Shown piece by piece: positions 22,871 to 34,448 of a stretch of 64,000 bases of DNA. Each line of letters opens with the position of its first letter. Positions within the stretch are counted from its first letter, which is position 1. Source of the stretch: Arbacia lixula (Eukaryota; Echinodermata; Echinoidea; Arbacioida; Arbaciidae). The notes under the pieces are model-generated. The model was not told the DNA's origin. It saw only the letters and a program-made list of their open reading frames with translations, and searched no databases. The position numbers were made by a program, and so were the translations under genes. The stretch spans positions 7,789,167 to 7,853,166 of the forward strand of contig OZ022581.1 in the NCBI GenBank assembly GCA_963669155.1, read 5' to 3'.

Positions 22871-23416
22871 TGTTATGTGGATATTACCCATTCAGCACAT
22901 TTATGCCAAAACAAAGTTAGGACTCACCCATTCAGCACATTTATGCCAAAACAAAGTTATCAATCTGTCAAGCCCATGAGGTCATTAAACAGACCCCCCT
23001 CTCTTTTGGGCAAGCCCCACCGAGGTCATGATAACAGACCCCCCTCTTTGGAGAGGACATTAAGAGTCTCTCTGTTTATCATCAGTCACCTTATTAAGGT
23101 CACGAAGGGAAAGTCGCTGGGGTGTAAAAGGAAACAACTCAGAAGACCAGGGGGCTTTTTAGCTGCTGCTCTCTGAGCTGAGCAGACAGGTTTTCTGAAG
23201 CAATCTTGTCTTCAATATATAGTTATTGCTCCTGTTCTTGATTATCTCATATTGTATGATTGGTGCTGTACTACATGTATGCATTGTACTACAACAGAGC
23301 TACATAATAAAGTCTGAGGAACTTACATGAACAACTCTCCTATTCTGTTTCATTGAGTAATGCAACTTCATGTATACTGCTGGACTATATTCACCACCCA
23401 TGATCCCAACACAACA
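22871..23416 (+). repeat. Left LTR of Ty3/gypsy #2, plus orientation (inverted)
   Basis: 546 bp, TGTTATG...CAACACAACA. It contains a directly repeated 34-bp segment starting 'cacccattcagcacatttat' type sequence at about 22887-22920 and 22926-22959, AATAAA at 23306-23311, and a 13-bp insertion (near 23250) relative to the right LTR. Its inner side is not a primer-binding site. Confidence 0.9.
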
Positions 23417-23953
23417 TAATGTCTCAAATAAAATCAATTGTCGCCAAATTGTACAGTCCAATGATTATCATAATTTGACGTAGACGTGTAGGTTGGTGTA
23501 GGCTCGTAAAGATTTAATCTGCCTCAATGTACTCGTTCATAAACCCAATATATCAATCATCTGAAGGAGAACAGGTGCGCTCAAGACACTGCAACATGCA
23601 AACTGTGTTGAATTTGGCCAATTAAACCTTGAGTGTAGACACCCAAAGTGTGAACACATATATCTGCACATTTTGGTCTTACCCGTTCAATGTCTGTCTC
23701 CTAAAAAATGTCCCTTAAGACTTATTTGCACAAGTATTTATGAACTCGTTAAATTTCGGGTTTTCAGTTTGACTCCTGAATCAAACACATGTCATGTCGA
23801 TATCATACATCTAGAGTACGAACAGTTTGTGATCAATAGTATCACAAGAATAACACATGAACATCATCGATTTCTTCAAACATAATCTATATCGATTAAA
23901 TTATGCATGTCGATACATAATTAGCCTACATGAATAATCTCTGGGTAATGGTT
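23417..23953 (-). other. Region between the inverted LTR and the pol stop
   Basis: About 540 bases of AT-rich sequence. It would be the 3' untranslated part of element #2, but no polypurine tract and no direct LTR remnant can be seen next to the LTR. No gene. Confidence 0.5.
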
Positions 23954-25597
23954 CTAGGCGAACCACACACTGGCAATTAATGACTTCTGCAGTAAGACTT
24001 GCTCAATCAATGTCTCATTCTCAGAGTACCGGTCAACATTCCACCAAAATCTGATTTCCCTAGGCATCTTGTCTTCTGTCTGTGGTTTCATATATGAAAC
24101 CAGAATTTGCAAGCTCCCTGTTTTGAATCTTGCTCTATGCATGGTCATAGTCTTGTCATTTGGAGCGTTCATGATTAGTTTGAATTGTTTTTCTAGTTCG
24201 GCTTGTGTCAACGATTTGGGTACTGCAATACCTTGGTTAGTATGAATCACTGATTTATAGATCTCGGGATCTATTGGTTCAACCTTTCGTAAGTTCAGGA
24301 TTTGGTCGTCGTCAAACATGGGCACTCGTTCATCGTTTTCGTCAGTGTAAAGCAGTGCTTCGTCGATGTCGGGTTGGGGTTTGTCGTCATTCTTGCCTAG
24401 TGCTTCCTTTAGTTTTTGTATGTGTGTGATGTTTTTCACGTCGCCTGATCTCACGAAACAAGGTTTGAGCCTATTGAAATTGAACACATCTCTGAGTATC
24501 TCTCCCTTGAGGGTTGCTAGAATGTAGTGTGTTCGGTCTAGCACATCGTGAACTACTAATGGTCCACACCATTCAGCAGCAATTTTCTTCGAGTTTGCCG
24601 TCAGGGAGGAACTAGTTGGTTTGTACAAGTAGACCAGCTGACCTACCGAGTAAATTGGATTCTTACTCAGCTTCTGTGAGATGTCAGCATTCTGCTTGTC
24701 CTGTTTCTGTCTTTGCAGTTTCAGCATAGTTCTCGAAATATGCTGAAATTTCTTTTTGAGGTGTTCAACATATTCCTCGTACGTTTGTGACAGTCCTGTC
24801 ATGGGGTTCACGGTCAAGTTGGTCAGATTTGGCGGTTCACGTCCAAACACTAGCTCATAGGGGCTGTGGTTGCCTAGAGAGTTAGACGAGAAAGAATTAT
24901 AGGCATAGCAAGCTGTTGAGACATAACGAGGCCAGTCATTTCCATACTGGTTCAAATTCACCTTCAGAAATTCTGAAAGAGTGCGAATGTGTCTTTCAAC
25001 ATGCAAACTGCCATGATTCTCAACACTTATCACTTTCTTGTCTATGTGGAGTGTGTCACAAAGTAAAGTCAGCAGTTTGCCAGTCAATGAGGCGGCTGCG
25101 TCTGTAATCAGACAGGATGGTGGTCCAAATATACTGAACACCTTTTGAATTAAGGCTTCACAAATCGTTTCAGCATCTAAGGATTTCAATGGCACACAAA
25201 CTACAAATCTCGTAATCTCGTCGCACACGACCATCAGGTGTTTGAAGCCTGTCACGGAGGCTGGCATAGACTTAAAATCTAAGCTAATGCGATGAAATGG
25301 TTGGTATGCATCAGGTACACGATCATGAAATGGTCTCATCTTGTCTGGTTTACTGCGGAACTGTTGACATCTGAGGCATGCTTTCACATAACTGCTTATT
25401 CTCTCAAACATGTTCGGCATGTAAAAGTTGCGCCTCATGGTCAAGTACGTTCGAACAGTGCCCTGATGGTTACTGAGAAGGCTATCATGGTATTGGGAAA
25501 TTATTGTTTCTGCCAAACTTTCTGGTATTGCGAGCTGCAGTTTGACATCTTCATCTTTGTCATTGAGAAGCAAACGAAACAAAATTCCGTCACACAA
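23954..25597 (-). pseudogene. Integrase part of pol, Ty3/gypsy #2
   Basis: The ~547-codon frame encodes an integrase: a histidine-cysteine zinc-binding N terminus (HDS...HQG then 'CLRCQQFRSKP'), a catalytic core with 'ISLDFKSMPAS', 'CLITDAAASLTGK' and a downstream glutamate in 'LHVERHIRT', and a C-terminal part of about 300 residues with a GPL-type segment ('AAEWCGPLVVHDVL'). It overlaps the upstream protease-RT-RNase H frame by about 100 bases in a different frame; pol is otherwise one polyprotein, so a one-base shift near 25600 separates them. The element is therefore probably not autonomous. Confidence 0.88.
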
Positions 25598-28500
25598 GAT
25601 GTACCTTCAGCTTTTACTTGGATAGATTTAGCAGCTTTCTTGTCCCCTGGCAAAATGTCATATGCCAGATAGTCGTACACAGGTTTAAAGAAAGGCAAAG
25701 TTTCTTGCTCGGCTTTCAGTTGTCTCATATCTATTGGTAGATTATAATCCCGTATAATCTTCCTTTTGATCACGTTCATTAGTCTATCCAAATCCTGTTG
25801 TTTGGGAATATGGCTTGCAACTACGTTCTGTATCTTCGTGGTAAGAGGTTTTGGAGGAGTGTAGAGCTCCGGAGGAACGTCTCTATAGTTTTGATCAGAA
25901 TTGGCCTTACTGGACGTGTTATCAACTAGTCTCGGTTCGGATTTATTACTGCCTGGCGAGTTAGTGGTCCCCTGGGCCTGCACGCGTGGCGTATTAAATT
26001 CTGAAAGGGGCGTGCCGGGTCTGTTTTCAGATCGCAATGGGGGTGTGTAATCTGACATACGGGCGGGAGGCGGGGCGGGAAGATGCACATCGCGCATTGA
26101 AGAATTATCGCCAGATTTGTTTTTTGGATTGTCGTCTGTAGGTTTTGATGTGAATAGGTCTGGGACTTTAATTCCCATTTGCTTGGCATACGCTCTTGTT
26201 ACCCTGCGTTCTACTGGCTGTGCTACAGGATTTAATGTTTCCTCTGCTACTAGATCTTGGTCTGTGAAAAGACCACATGCAATAGGAATTACCCTGTCCA
26301 TTTCTGAATCGTCCTCGCGTGGTGCACGCGACAGAAAATCTGCCAAAACTAGATCAGATCCCTTCTTGTAACCTATTTTGAAGGTGTATTCCGACAACCT
26401 CAAGATAAGCTTCTGTAGTCGCTGTGTGCATGGCTCCTCCTTAGATTTCAGTATCTGAACTATCGCGCTGTGATCCACAAATGCATAAAATTCGCAACCC
26501 TTTAGCAAATGTTTGAACGCTGAAATATTAATGAGAAGTCCAAATAGTTCTAATTCGGTCACACTGTATCGTTGGCAAGCATTGGGTAACACTTTAGAAT
26601 AATTATATCCTAAAATGTGCTCTTTGCCGTTAATCGTTTGGGTCAAATATGATCCAGTAGCAGTCCTGGATGTGTCACTATACAAAGTGAATCGTCCCCG
26701 TTTTTGTGGCATGTGTAATACTGGAGGATTCGCCATCAAGTCTTTAATCTTGTTAAAGGCCTTGTCATGCTCGTCGGTCCACTTGAACTTACTACTCTTT
26801 CTGGTGAGCTTGTGGAGTGGTTGCAAAACAGCCTGAATGTTAGGAAAGAAACTAGACACATAATTAACTGCTCCCACAAGTCTCCTTACTTGTTTCGGCG
26901 TCTTCGGTTTTGGAATGTTTCTAATTCCAGAACATCTGTCATTCATAGGTTGGATGCATGCATGACCCGTTTGATTGATCGTGATTCTGTGTCCCATGTA
27001 ATTAACATCATTTCTGAAGAGTTTGCACTTTCTGGGGCTAATCTTCAGACCATTTCGGGTGAGGGCATGAAGCACGCTTTCCAAGTGTTGTTTGTGCATG
27101 GATTTGTTACAACTGAACAATATGATATCGTCATGATGGGCGATGCAAAACTCCCTGGAGTTGGGAATAGTGCCCAATATGTCGTCGATTTTTGCTTGAA
27201 ATAGGCCCGGTGACACGTTTAAACCTTGTGCTAAGCGTTTGTAATAATAGTGCTTCCCTCCGTGGAATGAGGCCATGCCGGTGTACTTTTGTGCCTCCTT
27301 TGCTAGTGGAATACAATGAAATGCGGATTTAAGATCAATCACACTCATAACTCTTGCATCAGCATTGCCTAGCTTCTTCAATGTCTCCGCTAGTAATGGA
27401 AACGGGTGATTTATGCGCTTGATTCGAGAATTCAAGTAACGGAAATCGGTCACAACCCTTTTCTCTGACGTACCTTTCTTTGCTATCAACAAAACTGGTG
27501 AGGTGTAAGCTTGATGTCCTATTCCAAGGATTCCCAATTTGACTAGCTTATCAAGTTCTCTTTCAATTGTTCGTTTGTCCGTTTCCGTCGAAAAGTATGG
27601 CCGAATGAAGAATGGGTCATCATTTGTTAATTCAATCGAAACTTCAAAGTTGGGACAACTGGAAAGTTCCCCATAGAGTGAAAATGCCTGTCTATTTTCT
27701 GTCAGTGTGTTATGCAATTCTTCCTTTTCATCCTGTGTCAAAATGCTATCAGTGAGATCGATTTGTTCCCGTATAATTTCTTCCTCTGTCATGTTCGCCA
27801 ATGGATCATGTGGATCTAAGTGAGGGTATCGTCGCAGGTTTTCAGCTCGCGTACCTGCACTACCAGTACGCTGGCTCAGAGTCTCAGCTGTCACATTGTG
27901 ACTGTGTGTAGTTTCGGGTCCCATTGTCATCATAATGTCATCTACAGGGAGTTCTTGTGTGAAGGTGACGAGTTGACCTACATTAAGGCAGGCGATTGGT
28001 CTACCCTTAGAAAAATGAACAGGTTTTTCTCCTGTGTTTGTCACAGCAATGTTCGTCCTACCCCTGTGTAGTGAAACTAGCATTGTTGATGGACAGCATT
28101 TAGACAAGTATCTGTTCGCACTAATGACCACTTCAGAATTCTTGACGCATGATGGTGTCTTACCCAGCAAATGTATATACTTTGTTTCACCTGGTTTCAA
28201 CAAAACTCTATTTGTAGGGGCGAACTGGATCTTCTTTGCTTTGATTTTAAAGGTGTGCTCCTTGAAGTTCAAAGCTCCATCTAACTCTGAGAGTGTGTTT
28301 GTCCCTAGTATGAGGTCTACACCCACAAGATTATCGACAATCAAAGCTGCAATCTGAAACTTATGACCTTGCATGTTCATTTGAAATTTTACAACGGAAT
28401 CAGCAACCATAAACTGACCATTCCCGAGTCGAAACCTAATCTGTGGGACCTTTTCTGTGTGTAATTTGGACAAATATCGACTTGATCTTACGAAGTTGCC

Positions 28501-28605
28501 TGAAATTATAGTCTTGGATGCCCCACTGTCAAACAAAGTAAGAATGTTCTTATTGTCCGGCAATTTACCTTTCACAAAGTTCCTGTTATCCAACTGTATG
28601 TCCAC
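25501..28605 (-). pseudogene. Protease - reverse transcriptase - RNase H part of pol, Ty3/gypsy #2
   Basis: The ~1034-codon frame shows an aspartic protease with 'LFDSGASKTII' near its start (about 28520), an RT core with 'VTDFRYLNSRIKRINHPFPL', 'SVIDLKSAFHCIPL' and 'LAQGLNVSPGLFQ', a catalytic box reading HHDD at 27127-27138 in place of the usual YxDD, an RNase H with 'TLYSDTSRTATGSYL' and 'ELELFGLLI', and a Pro-rich linker toward the integrase. The aspartates of the RT box are kept; only the first position is unusual. The frame ends just after the RNase H/linker by a frameshift into the integrase frame. There is no ATG at the apparent start; translation presumably continues from gag. Confidence 0.88.
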
Positions 28606-28703
28606 CTCCTCTAAACCTTCGTCTATGTGAGTGGAGATATTGGCCTGTGTTTCTTGTCGCTCTCGGGAGTATGAACGATGAGCGCTACCGTCATGCTCCC
28701 GCT

Positions 28704-29632
28704 CTAAAAATCCGGATTATAGCTAGGTCGGTGGGACTGATAGTCATGAGGCCGTGATTGCTGTGCCTCGATATCCTTAGCACGCTTGCGACACTGCCTC
28801 CACATGTGCCCTGGGATCAGAAAGTAGTGGCAAACGGGCTTTTGCCGTTGCCCCGTGGATCGCCGATAGGGACTACGCCCTCGGCTGCCGTCGCGGTCAT
28901 AATTGCGGCCTCTGCTCGCGCTATCCCATCTTGGCTGTGGGCGTGGGTGCCGAGTTGGGCTGCGTCCGCGCGAGTGCGAGCGCTGCCTATTGGCATTGCC
29001 AAGTTTCAAGGAGCGGATCTCCTCTTTGAGGGAATTAATTTCGTCCGTTTGGGCCGAAAACACAACCCCGTGTGTATGGCTAGTAGTGCTGGGTATTTCT
29101 GGCTCGAGGTCCAAGTAGCACTGTGCGCGTTTGGCAAGGGCGTCGCTGTTATCAGTTTCTAGTGCTGACATAAGGATGGCAGCGCGGCATTTAGGGGAAC
29201 AGTACTGAGGAATTTGTCCCTTACCTGCCTCTCACCGTAGCCGATTCGTGTGGCAGCCTGTCGTATTTTCTGCAAATGAATTTCTGCTGAGTCGCCCTGT
29301 GTAAACGAGATGGCATTGAACTCCTGCACATGAGCATACGAACTCCTAGTGCCACTGAAACGACCTATGAATGCCGATTTCAGGTCTGCATATTTTGTGA
29401 AGGTTTTGCCCTCAATCCATAGCCTAGCCTGGCCTTGCAAGCTTCTTTTAAATGCTTGCACGATAGCAGCAAAGGACGATGCATCTGCCGAGTCATAGTT
29501 GTGCGCGTCTAAGTAGTCTTCAAAAGACAAGAGATGGGCGGTGCATAAGTCTCTGTCAATTGTGTCGCCAGAAAATCTACTGGGCAAGAAGTCCGTCTGT
29601 CGAAGTGCTGGTGTCGATGATGAAGTAGTCAT
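28704..29632 (-). pseudogene. Gag of Ty3/gypsy #2, frame broken
   Basis: Starts at the ATG at 29630-29632. The first 157 codons give a capsid-type segment ('SFAAIVQAFKRSLQGQARLW', 'LKSAFIGRFSGTRSSYAHVQ'). Near 29165 the frame shifts and continues to 28704 with an Arg-rich, nucleic-acid-binding tail. The single zinc knuckle reads C-H-Y-F...GHMWRQC, with phenylalanine where the second cysteine of CCHC is expected, so it may not bind zinc. About 100 bases separate its stop from the first listed residue of the pol frame. Confidence 0.8.
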
Positions 29633-30561
29633 CTTGTCGAGTTATGTCGAGTACGTGAAAAGAAAATATATAACAAAATATATCACATACCAATGCCTAG
29701 TCATACAGTGTCATACGTACAATATACAACTGTACAAGAGTATATACAATACATTGTGATGCATATATCTTCAACACGATCTCTCACGCACGCTCCCAAC
29801 AAGGAATGATATAAAGTGTATTTCACTTATCCCAGTGATCCAATCATCATGACTCGGCCGATAACAAAAGTATACATGTACACTGAACCAAGCATTAAAA
29901 AAAGCTTATAAAAAAATTCCAAACTGTACACTTATGTCCTATGAAATCACAGTTTCCGAGTTCAACATGTCCGTTGAATTGATGGCTGTGTTCGTAAGAG
30001 CCCGATAGTCAATGAAATGTCAAAATAGATTAATCTTGAAACATGGCCGATGGTAGAGCGTCTGTTCAGTCAGCTGCGTCTGTGCGGTCATCTTGGGCTG
30101 GCGTCGCTGCACGGCTACTCGATCATTCCCGTCTGCGTTCAGTGGTAGGGAAAAGCTCCGCGCTCCCTTCTTCTGCATGCCGGTAGTCTAGTCAGCCGAC
30201 GTCACACCGGTTGGGCACAGGTACGGCGTACTCGTCAATCGAGGTGTAGGCCGATGTCGAGGTTGAACAGGCACCCAAGGCAGAGGATGGTGAAGTATGA
30301 TGGTTTCCAAGCAGTTCGTACGTAACTGGTCCAGTCTCCAAAAAGAAGTGCTAAATGGAGTTGTCTGCATGCTTGCAATATAGAATGGGCTGGAAACTCA
30401 GATCGTCGATCGATATATATGTATATCCATAAAGTGCTTTCTTGAATTCCGCTGCTAGTCACGGCCAATTACACGTGTCCCTCGATCTGTATGAATATCA
30501 CCACTTCCAAAACAGCTTCATGTTGCTCCATCAACAAGAAGACCGGGTTAATTCTCCACCA
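29633..30561 (-). other. 5' leader of Ty3/gypsy #2
   Basis: About 930 bases between the right LTR and the gag start on the minus strand, beginning with the primer-binding site (30561 downward). No coding features. It would hold packaging and translation signals in a working element. Confidence 0.55.
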
Positions 30562-31094
30562 TGTTGTGTTGGGATCATGGGTGGTGAATATAGTCCAGCA
30601 GTATACATGAAGTTGCATTACTCAATGAAACAGAATAGGAGAGTTGTTCATGTAAGTTCCTCAGACTTTATTATGTAGCTCTGTTGTAGTACAATGCATA
30701 CATGTAGTACAGCACCGAGATAATCAAGAACAGGAGCAATAACTATATATTGAAGACAAGATTGCTTCAGAAAACCTGTCTGCTCAGCTCAGAGAGCAGC
30801 AGCTAAAAAGCCCCCTGGTCTACTGAGTTGTTTCCTTTTACACCCCAGCGACTTTCCCTTCGTGACCTTAATAAGGTGACTGATGATAAACAGAGAGACT
30901 CTTAATGTCCTCTCCAAAGAGGGGGGTCTGTTATCATGACCTCGGTGGGGCTTGCCCAAAAGAGAGGGGGGTCTGTTTAATGACCTCATGGGCTTGACAG
31001 ATTGATAACTTTGTTTTGGCATAAATGTGCTGAATGGGTGAGTCCTAACTTTGTTTTGGCATAAATGTGCTGAATGGGTAATATCCACATAACA
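30562..31094 (-). repeat. Right (5') LTR of Ty3/gypsy #2
   Basis: 533 bp on the minus strand, TG...CA ends. Relative to the left LTR I see one substitution and the 13-bp length difference, so the two copies are very young or recently homogenised. Confidence 0.9.
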
Positions 31095-31346
31095 TATATG
31101 AAAAAAAAACTGTTTATTTTTGTTCGCTGATATCTCTTTTCCTCACAAAAGTATTGATGCAACCCAACAGAACTGGACAAGCGAAATAAGACGTTACGTT
31201 TCTTTTGTTCTATCTGAGAAACCGTTGCTACGCAATCCTGTTCGTTATTATCAAAACACCTGAAAAGCACATGCTGAGAAGACATTTTTTTCGGCGGTGC
31301 CACGCATGGGTTCAAAGAATTCACATCCTTCCATAACACATCCCTG

Positions 31347-31574
31347 GTTCTACTACTGCACATGCACTTCAGTACATGAAGTGTTTCTGAAATCTTCTGC
31401 GCATACATTACATATATCCTCTAAATGCATACAAAATTTGTATTGCATATTTGGTGGCGGATCTCCCTCGATCAAAGAACCAAACGCTTCAAATATTCTA
31501 TTGTGCTATCAATGAACGCAAAGTGGTGTGGGAATAAATTACTCTTCGTGCTGACTCCAGTTCTTACACCTTCC
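31347..31574. repeat. Dispersed repeat B, copy interrupted by two insertions
   Basis: Matches 38903-39122 over about 220 bp, e.g. 'ttctactactgcacatgcac', 'ggcggatctcc' and 'cttcgtgct'. The hAT-like element inserted at its left part ('gttctac') and the tyrosine-recombinase retrotransposon at its right part (31574/37653). Confidence 0.7.
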
Positions 31575-31747
31575 TGTAAAATTCTCTTAGCATTGTATAG
31601 AAAGAGAATTGTTATCTCATTTGAGGGGGAATGTTGATTTGCATGTGATTACGCAACAAGTTATTGTTGCTACGTGAGCTGGAAGGGAGCTTGCGGGTTA
31701 GTTTTCATTCGCGGTCACCACACCATACAGACCACTAGCATATTTTT
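31575..31747 (+). repeat. Split direct repeat A1
   Basis: 173 bp, no difference from A2 seen by eye. Confidence 0.9.
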
Positions 31748-31786
31748 CGCTCACAGCTACATACACTTAAGACTACGGATACCAAC

Positions 31787-32203
31787 GTGCAAACCGAGTG
31801 CAGCAACTCCAACCCCAATGCAACACTGGCGGATCAACACTTTGTCGCCACAGTTTTAGATTCTAAACTCGAAAAACTGAAACGCGAATTAACCGAAGAA
31901 TCCAATCCGCAGCTCGAGGCGGCCGTGAAACGCGCTAGGAAAGCTCAAAATCATTCAAGAAGAAATCCTGTCAGCTCCAATTTGATCACAACGAAGACGT
32001 GTGTGGAAAATTTGAGGAAGCCACCAAATCTATCGACACCGGAAAGCTTCAGTTCAAGGCAAAGGACATACTTTCCGAAGCGCCCCAACACCCGACCTCA
32101 TCTCGGCTACCAAACCTGTTGGGCTTGCGGACAGTTCGGGCATCTTCAGTTTCAATGTCCTCAGAGAAGCGGAGGAGCCTCCCAGGGAGGAAACAAGCCC
32201 TAA
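31787..32203 (+). CDS. Gag-like protein of the tyrosine-recombinase element
   Basis: About 138 codons. It has a charged helical N-terminal half, then a CCHC zinc knuckle CWACGQFGHLQFQC near residues 111-124 and a short polar tail. Position and motif fit the small gag-like first frame of DIRS-order elements. The RT frame begins about 70 bases further on in another frame. The start codon choice is uncertain. Confidence 0.65.
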   Translation: MQTECSNSNPNATLADQHFVATVLDSKLEKLKRELTEESNPQLEAAVKRARKAQNHSRRNPVSSNLITTKTCVENLRKPPNLSTPESFSSRQRTYFPKRPNTRPHLGYQTCWACGQFGHLQFQCPQRSGGASQGGNKP

Positions 32204-32270
32204 GAGTGAAAAGATAAGTACCGAAAATACTTGTGTTTCATTTGAAAAAGATTACGAGATTACATCTTCT

Positions 32271-34207
32271 ATGTTGAACTCTGAGACTCTCGGAGAGGTA
32301 GGCCGTTTGAATCGATGTAAACAATACTGGTATGATAACTTTAATCCTCCGACATTTGTGAAAGACATCTTGAATCACGGTTACGTTATCCCGTTCAGTA
32401 GCCTACCACCTATGGCATATTTGAAAAATAACAGATCTAGCCTAGATCATCCTGATTTTGTTGAAAAAGCCATCGAAAAGCTCTTGGAAACAGGAAGTAT
32501 AAAGGAGCATTTGTCTCCACCATGTGTTGTTAATCCGTTAACGGTATCGGAAGGAAAGAAACTTCGACTAGTGCTAGACTTGAGACACGTAAATCAGTTC
32601 ACTAACGTTACTAAGTTCAAGTACGAGGGTCTTCGTACTTTGGCGGATATCTTTTCACGTAATTTCTTTTTCTTCACTTTCGATTTGGAATCTGGTTATC
32701 GCCATATAGATATATTTGAACCACATCAAAGGTTTTTAGGATTTAGCTGGAACTTCGGGGAGTCTAGCACCCGTTACTTTACCTTTTCCGTTTTACCATT
32801 CGGGCTTAATAAAGCCAGTCATTGTTTCACGAAAGTGCTTAGGCCATTGGTTACAAGATGGCGTTCAATGGGCCATAGCGCAATTCTTTACATCGACGAC
32901 GGAATTTCAGGTCATGCTGATAGGGTATCTGCTCTCGCTGCAAGTGAATTTGTTCGAAGGGATTTGGCTTTGTCAGGGCTTAAAGTCAGCGAGTCTAAAA
33001 GCTGTTTCGCCCCCCCCAACAATCGGGTCAATGGCTAGGTTTGTTGATTGATACAATTTCTATGCAATTCTCTCTACCAGAGAAAAAGATACAGAAAATT
33101 CAAGATTCCATCAGTCTTCTTTTGACCTCCCCCACTGAATTTGTTTCTGTTCGAAAAATTGCACGCACTACTGGTTTAATCATTTCAGCATTCGAAGCCG
33201 TCGGGCCCCTCACAAGGCTCTTCACAAGGCATATGTACGGCTTTAGAGTAACGTGATTCTTGGTCAAGTAGAGTTCTTTTGTCAGAAGGTACCAAATTCG
33301 AGCTTGAATTTTGGCACAAGAATTTGTCTTCCGTTAATGGGCAACCCATAATGCCCTTTCGTTCTGCCACGTCAGCAGTATATTCAGATGCCAGTGATTC
33401 GGGTTACGGGGGTTTTCGCAGTGGAATTTAACGATTCAATCTGTTCTAGTCTTTGGTCCGATTCAGAACAAAAGGAAAGTTCGACGAACCGTGAACTTCT
33501 TTACGTTTTAAGGTCCTTAGGGCCAAAGCTAGTTGGTGACAAGTTGAAATGGTATTCTGACAGCCGAAACACCTGCAGAATAATTTCGGTTGGTAGCACT
33601 AATTCTTCCTTGCATGAATTGGGTATTTAATTATACAACGCATGTCTGGAATTCAACGTTACTATCGAGCCAGGATGGCTTCCGCGCGATTCAAACCAGC
33701 GGGCAGATGAATTAAGTAGTATCATTGACCCAGATGATTGGTCTTTAAATCGTAAGGTGTTCCTCATGCTCGATAGATGTTTCGGTCCGCACACAGTAGA
33801 TCGGTTCGCATCACATTATAATTCACAACTACCGCGTTTCAATTCACGGTACTGGAATCCCGGTTGCGAAGCCGCCGATTGTTTTACTCAAGACTGGGCT
33901 GGGGAGAACAATTGGGTATGCCCACCGGTGTCTTTTGTATCAAATGCTGTAAAACACATGATGACGTGTAAAGCAATCGGTACGGTATAGTACCCAATGG
34001 CCCTCGGCTGCCTTTTGGCCGGTTCTTTCGCCAGACATAGGTCATATTCGGAAATTCTTGTCAACACACATCGTGTTGCCTACCATTCAAGATTTATGCA
34101 TATCAGGCAGAGGGCAGGCTATTGTGTACAAGCCAGGCAAGCGTTTGTTTGACGCTGCACTTCCTTTCAAACTAATCGCTTTGAGGTATGACTTTCGAAC
34201 GGCATGA
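32271..34207 (+). pseudogene. Reverse transcriptase - RNase H of the tyrosine-recombinase element, broken
   Basis: The intact start (32271-33038) gives RT with 'LVLDLRHVNQFT', 'FTFDLESGYRHIDI', 'FSVLPFGLNKASHCF' and catalytic YIDD ('LYIDDGIS'). A C homopolymer at about 33010-33017 coincides with a frameshift. RNase H follows at about 33350-33720 with acidic residues in 'YSDASDSGYGG', 'NRELLYV', 'WYSDSRNT' and 'RADELSS', interrupted by a stop at 33628-33630. A region with 'DRFASHYNSQLPRFNSRYWN', usual in this order downstream of RNase H, lies at 33796-33860. One more frame change near 33989 leads to an end at 34205-34207. It was one polyprotein of roughly 645 codons, now with at least three lesions. 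Confidence 0.8.
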
Positions 34208-34448
34208 CCCCCCCCCCCCTTCATGTCCACGGATGATAATACGTTCATTTGAATTCATTTCTGAAGGTTCAGACAGAAAAACTTGCGATTGTATCACATG
34301 TTTAAACTTTTTGTAAGTTTTGAACCCATGACAGACAGAATTAAACAATATATATGTTTGGTATTCGTAATGATGTGAATTTCATATATACTAATAACTT
34401 GCACTCGAAGTGCTCCAGTTCATGAGAGAAGCTCCTGGAATTTAGCCC

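Larger units (their letters stand above)
22871..31094 (-). mobile_element. Ty3/gypsy LTR retrotransposon #2, broken, with inverted LTRs
   Basis: Gag, protease, RT, RNase H and integrase lie on the minus strand in the order expected of Ty3/gypsy. The right LTR (30562-31094) is in the normal place for a 5' LTR and is followed (minus strand) by a primer-binding site starting TGGTGGAGAA. The left LTR (22871-23416) is almost identical but in the opposite orientation, so both outer edges are TGTTATGTGG ends. Flanks 'gatat' (22866-22870) and 'tatat' (31095-31099) agree at four of five bases. The host hAT-like element is continuous across the site, so the whole structure entered or rearranged as a unit. 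Pol and gag carry frame breaks. Confidence 0.85.
16784..31346. mobile_element. hAT-like transposon copy 2, split by two nested LTR retrotransposons
   Basis: Its pieces are 16784-17125, 22746-22870 and 31095-31346, which together align end to end with the intact copy at 11580-12303. The ends are CAGGGATGTGTTA and TAACACATCCCTG. The flanks 'gttctac' (16777-16783 and 31347-31353) repeat on both sides, a target duplication of 7-8 bp typical of hAT elements. The pieces join without loss at both retrotransposon sites, so each retrotransposon went in as one unit. Confidence 0.75.
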
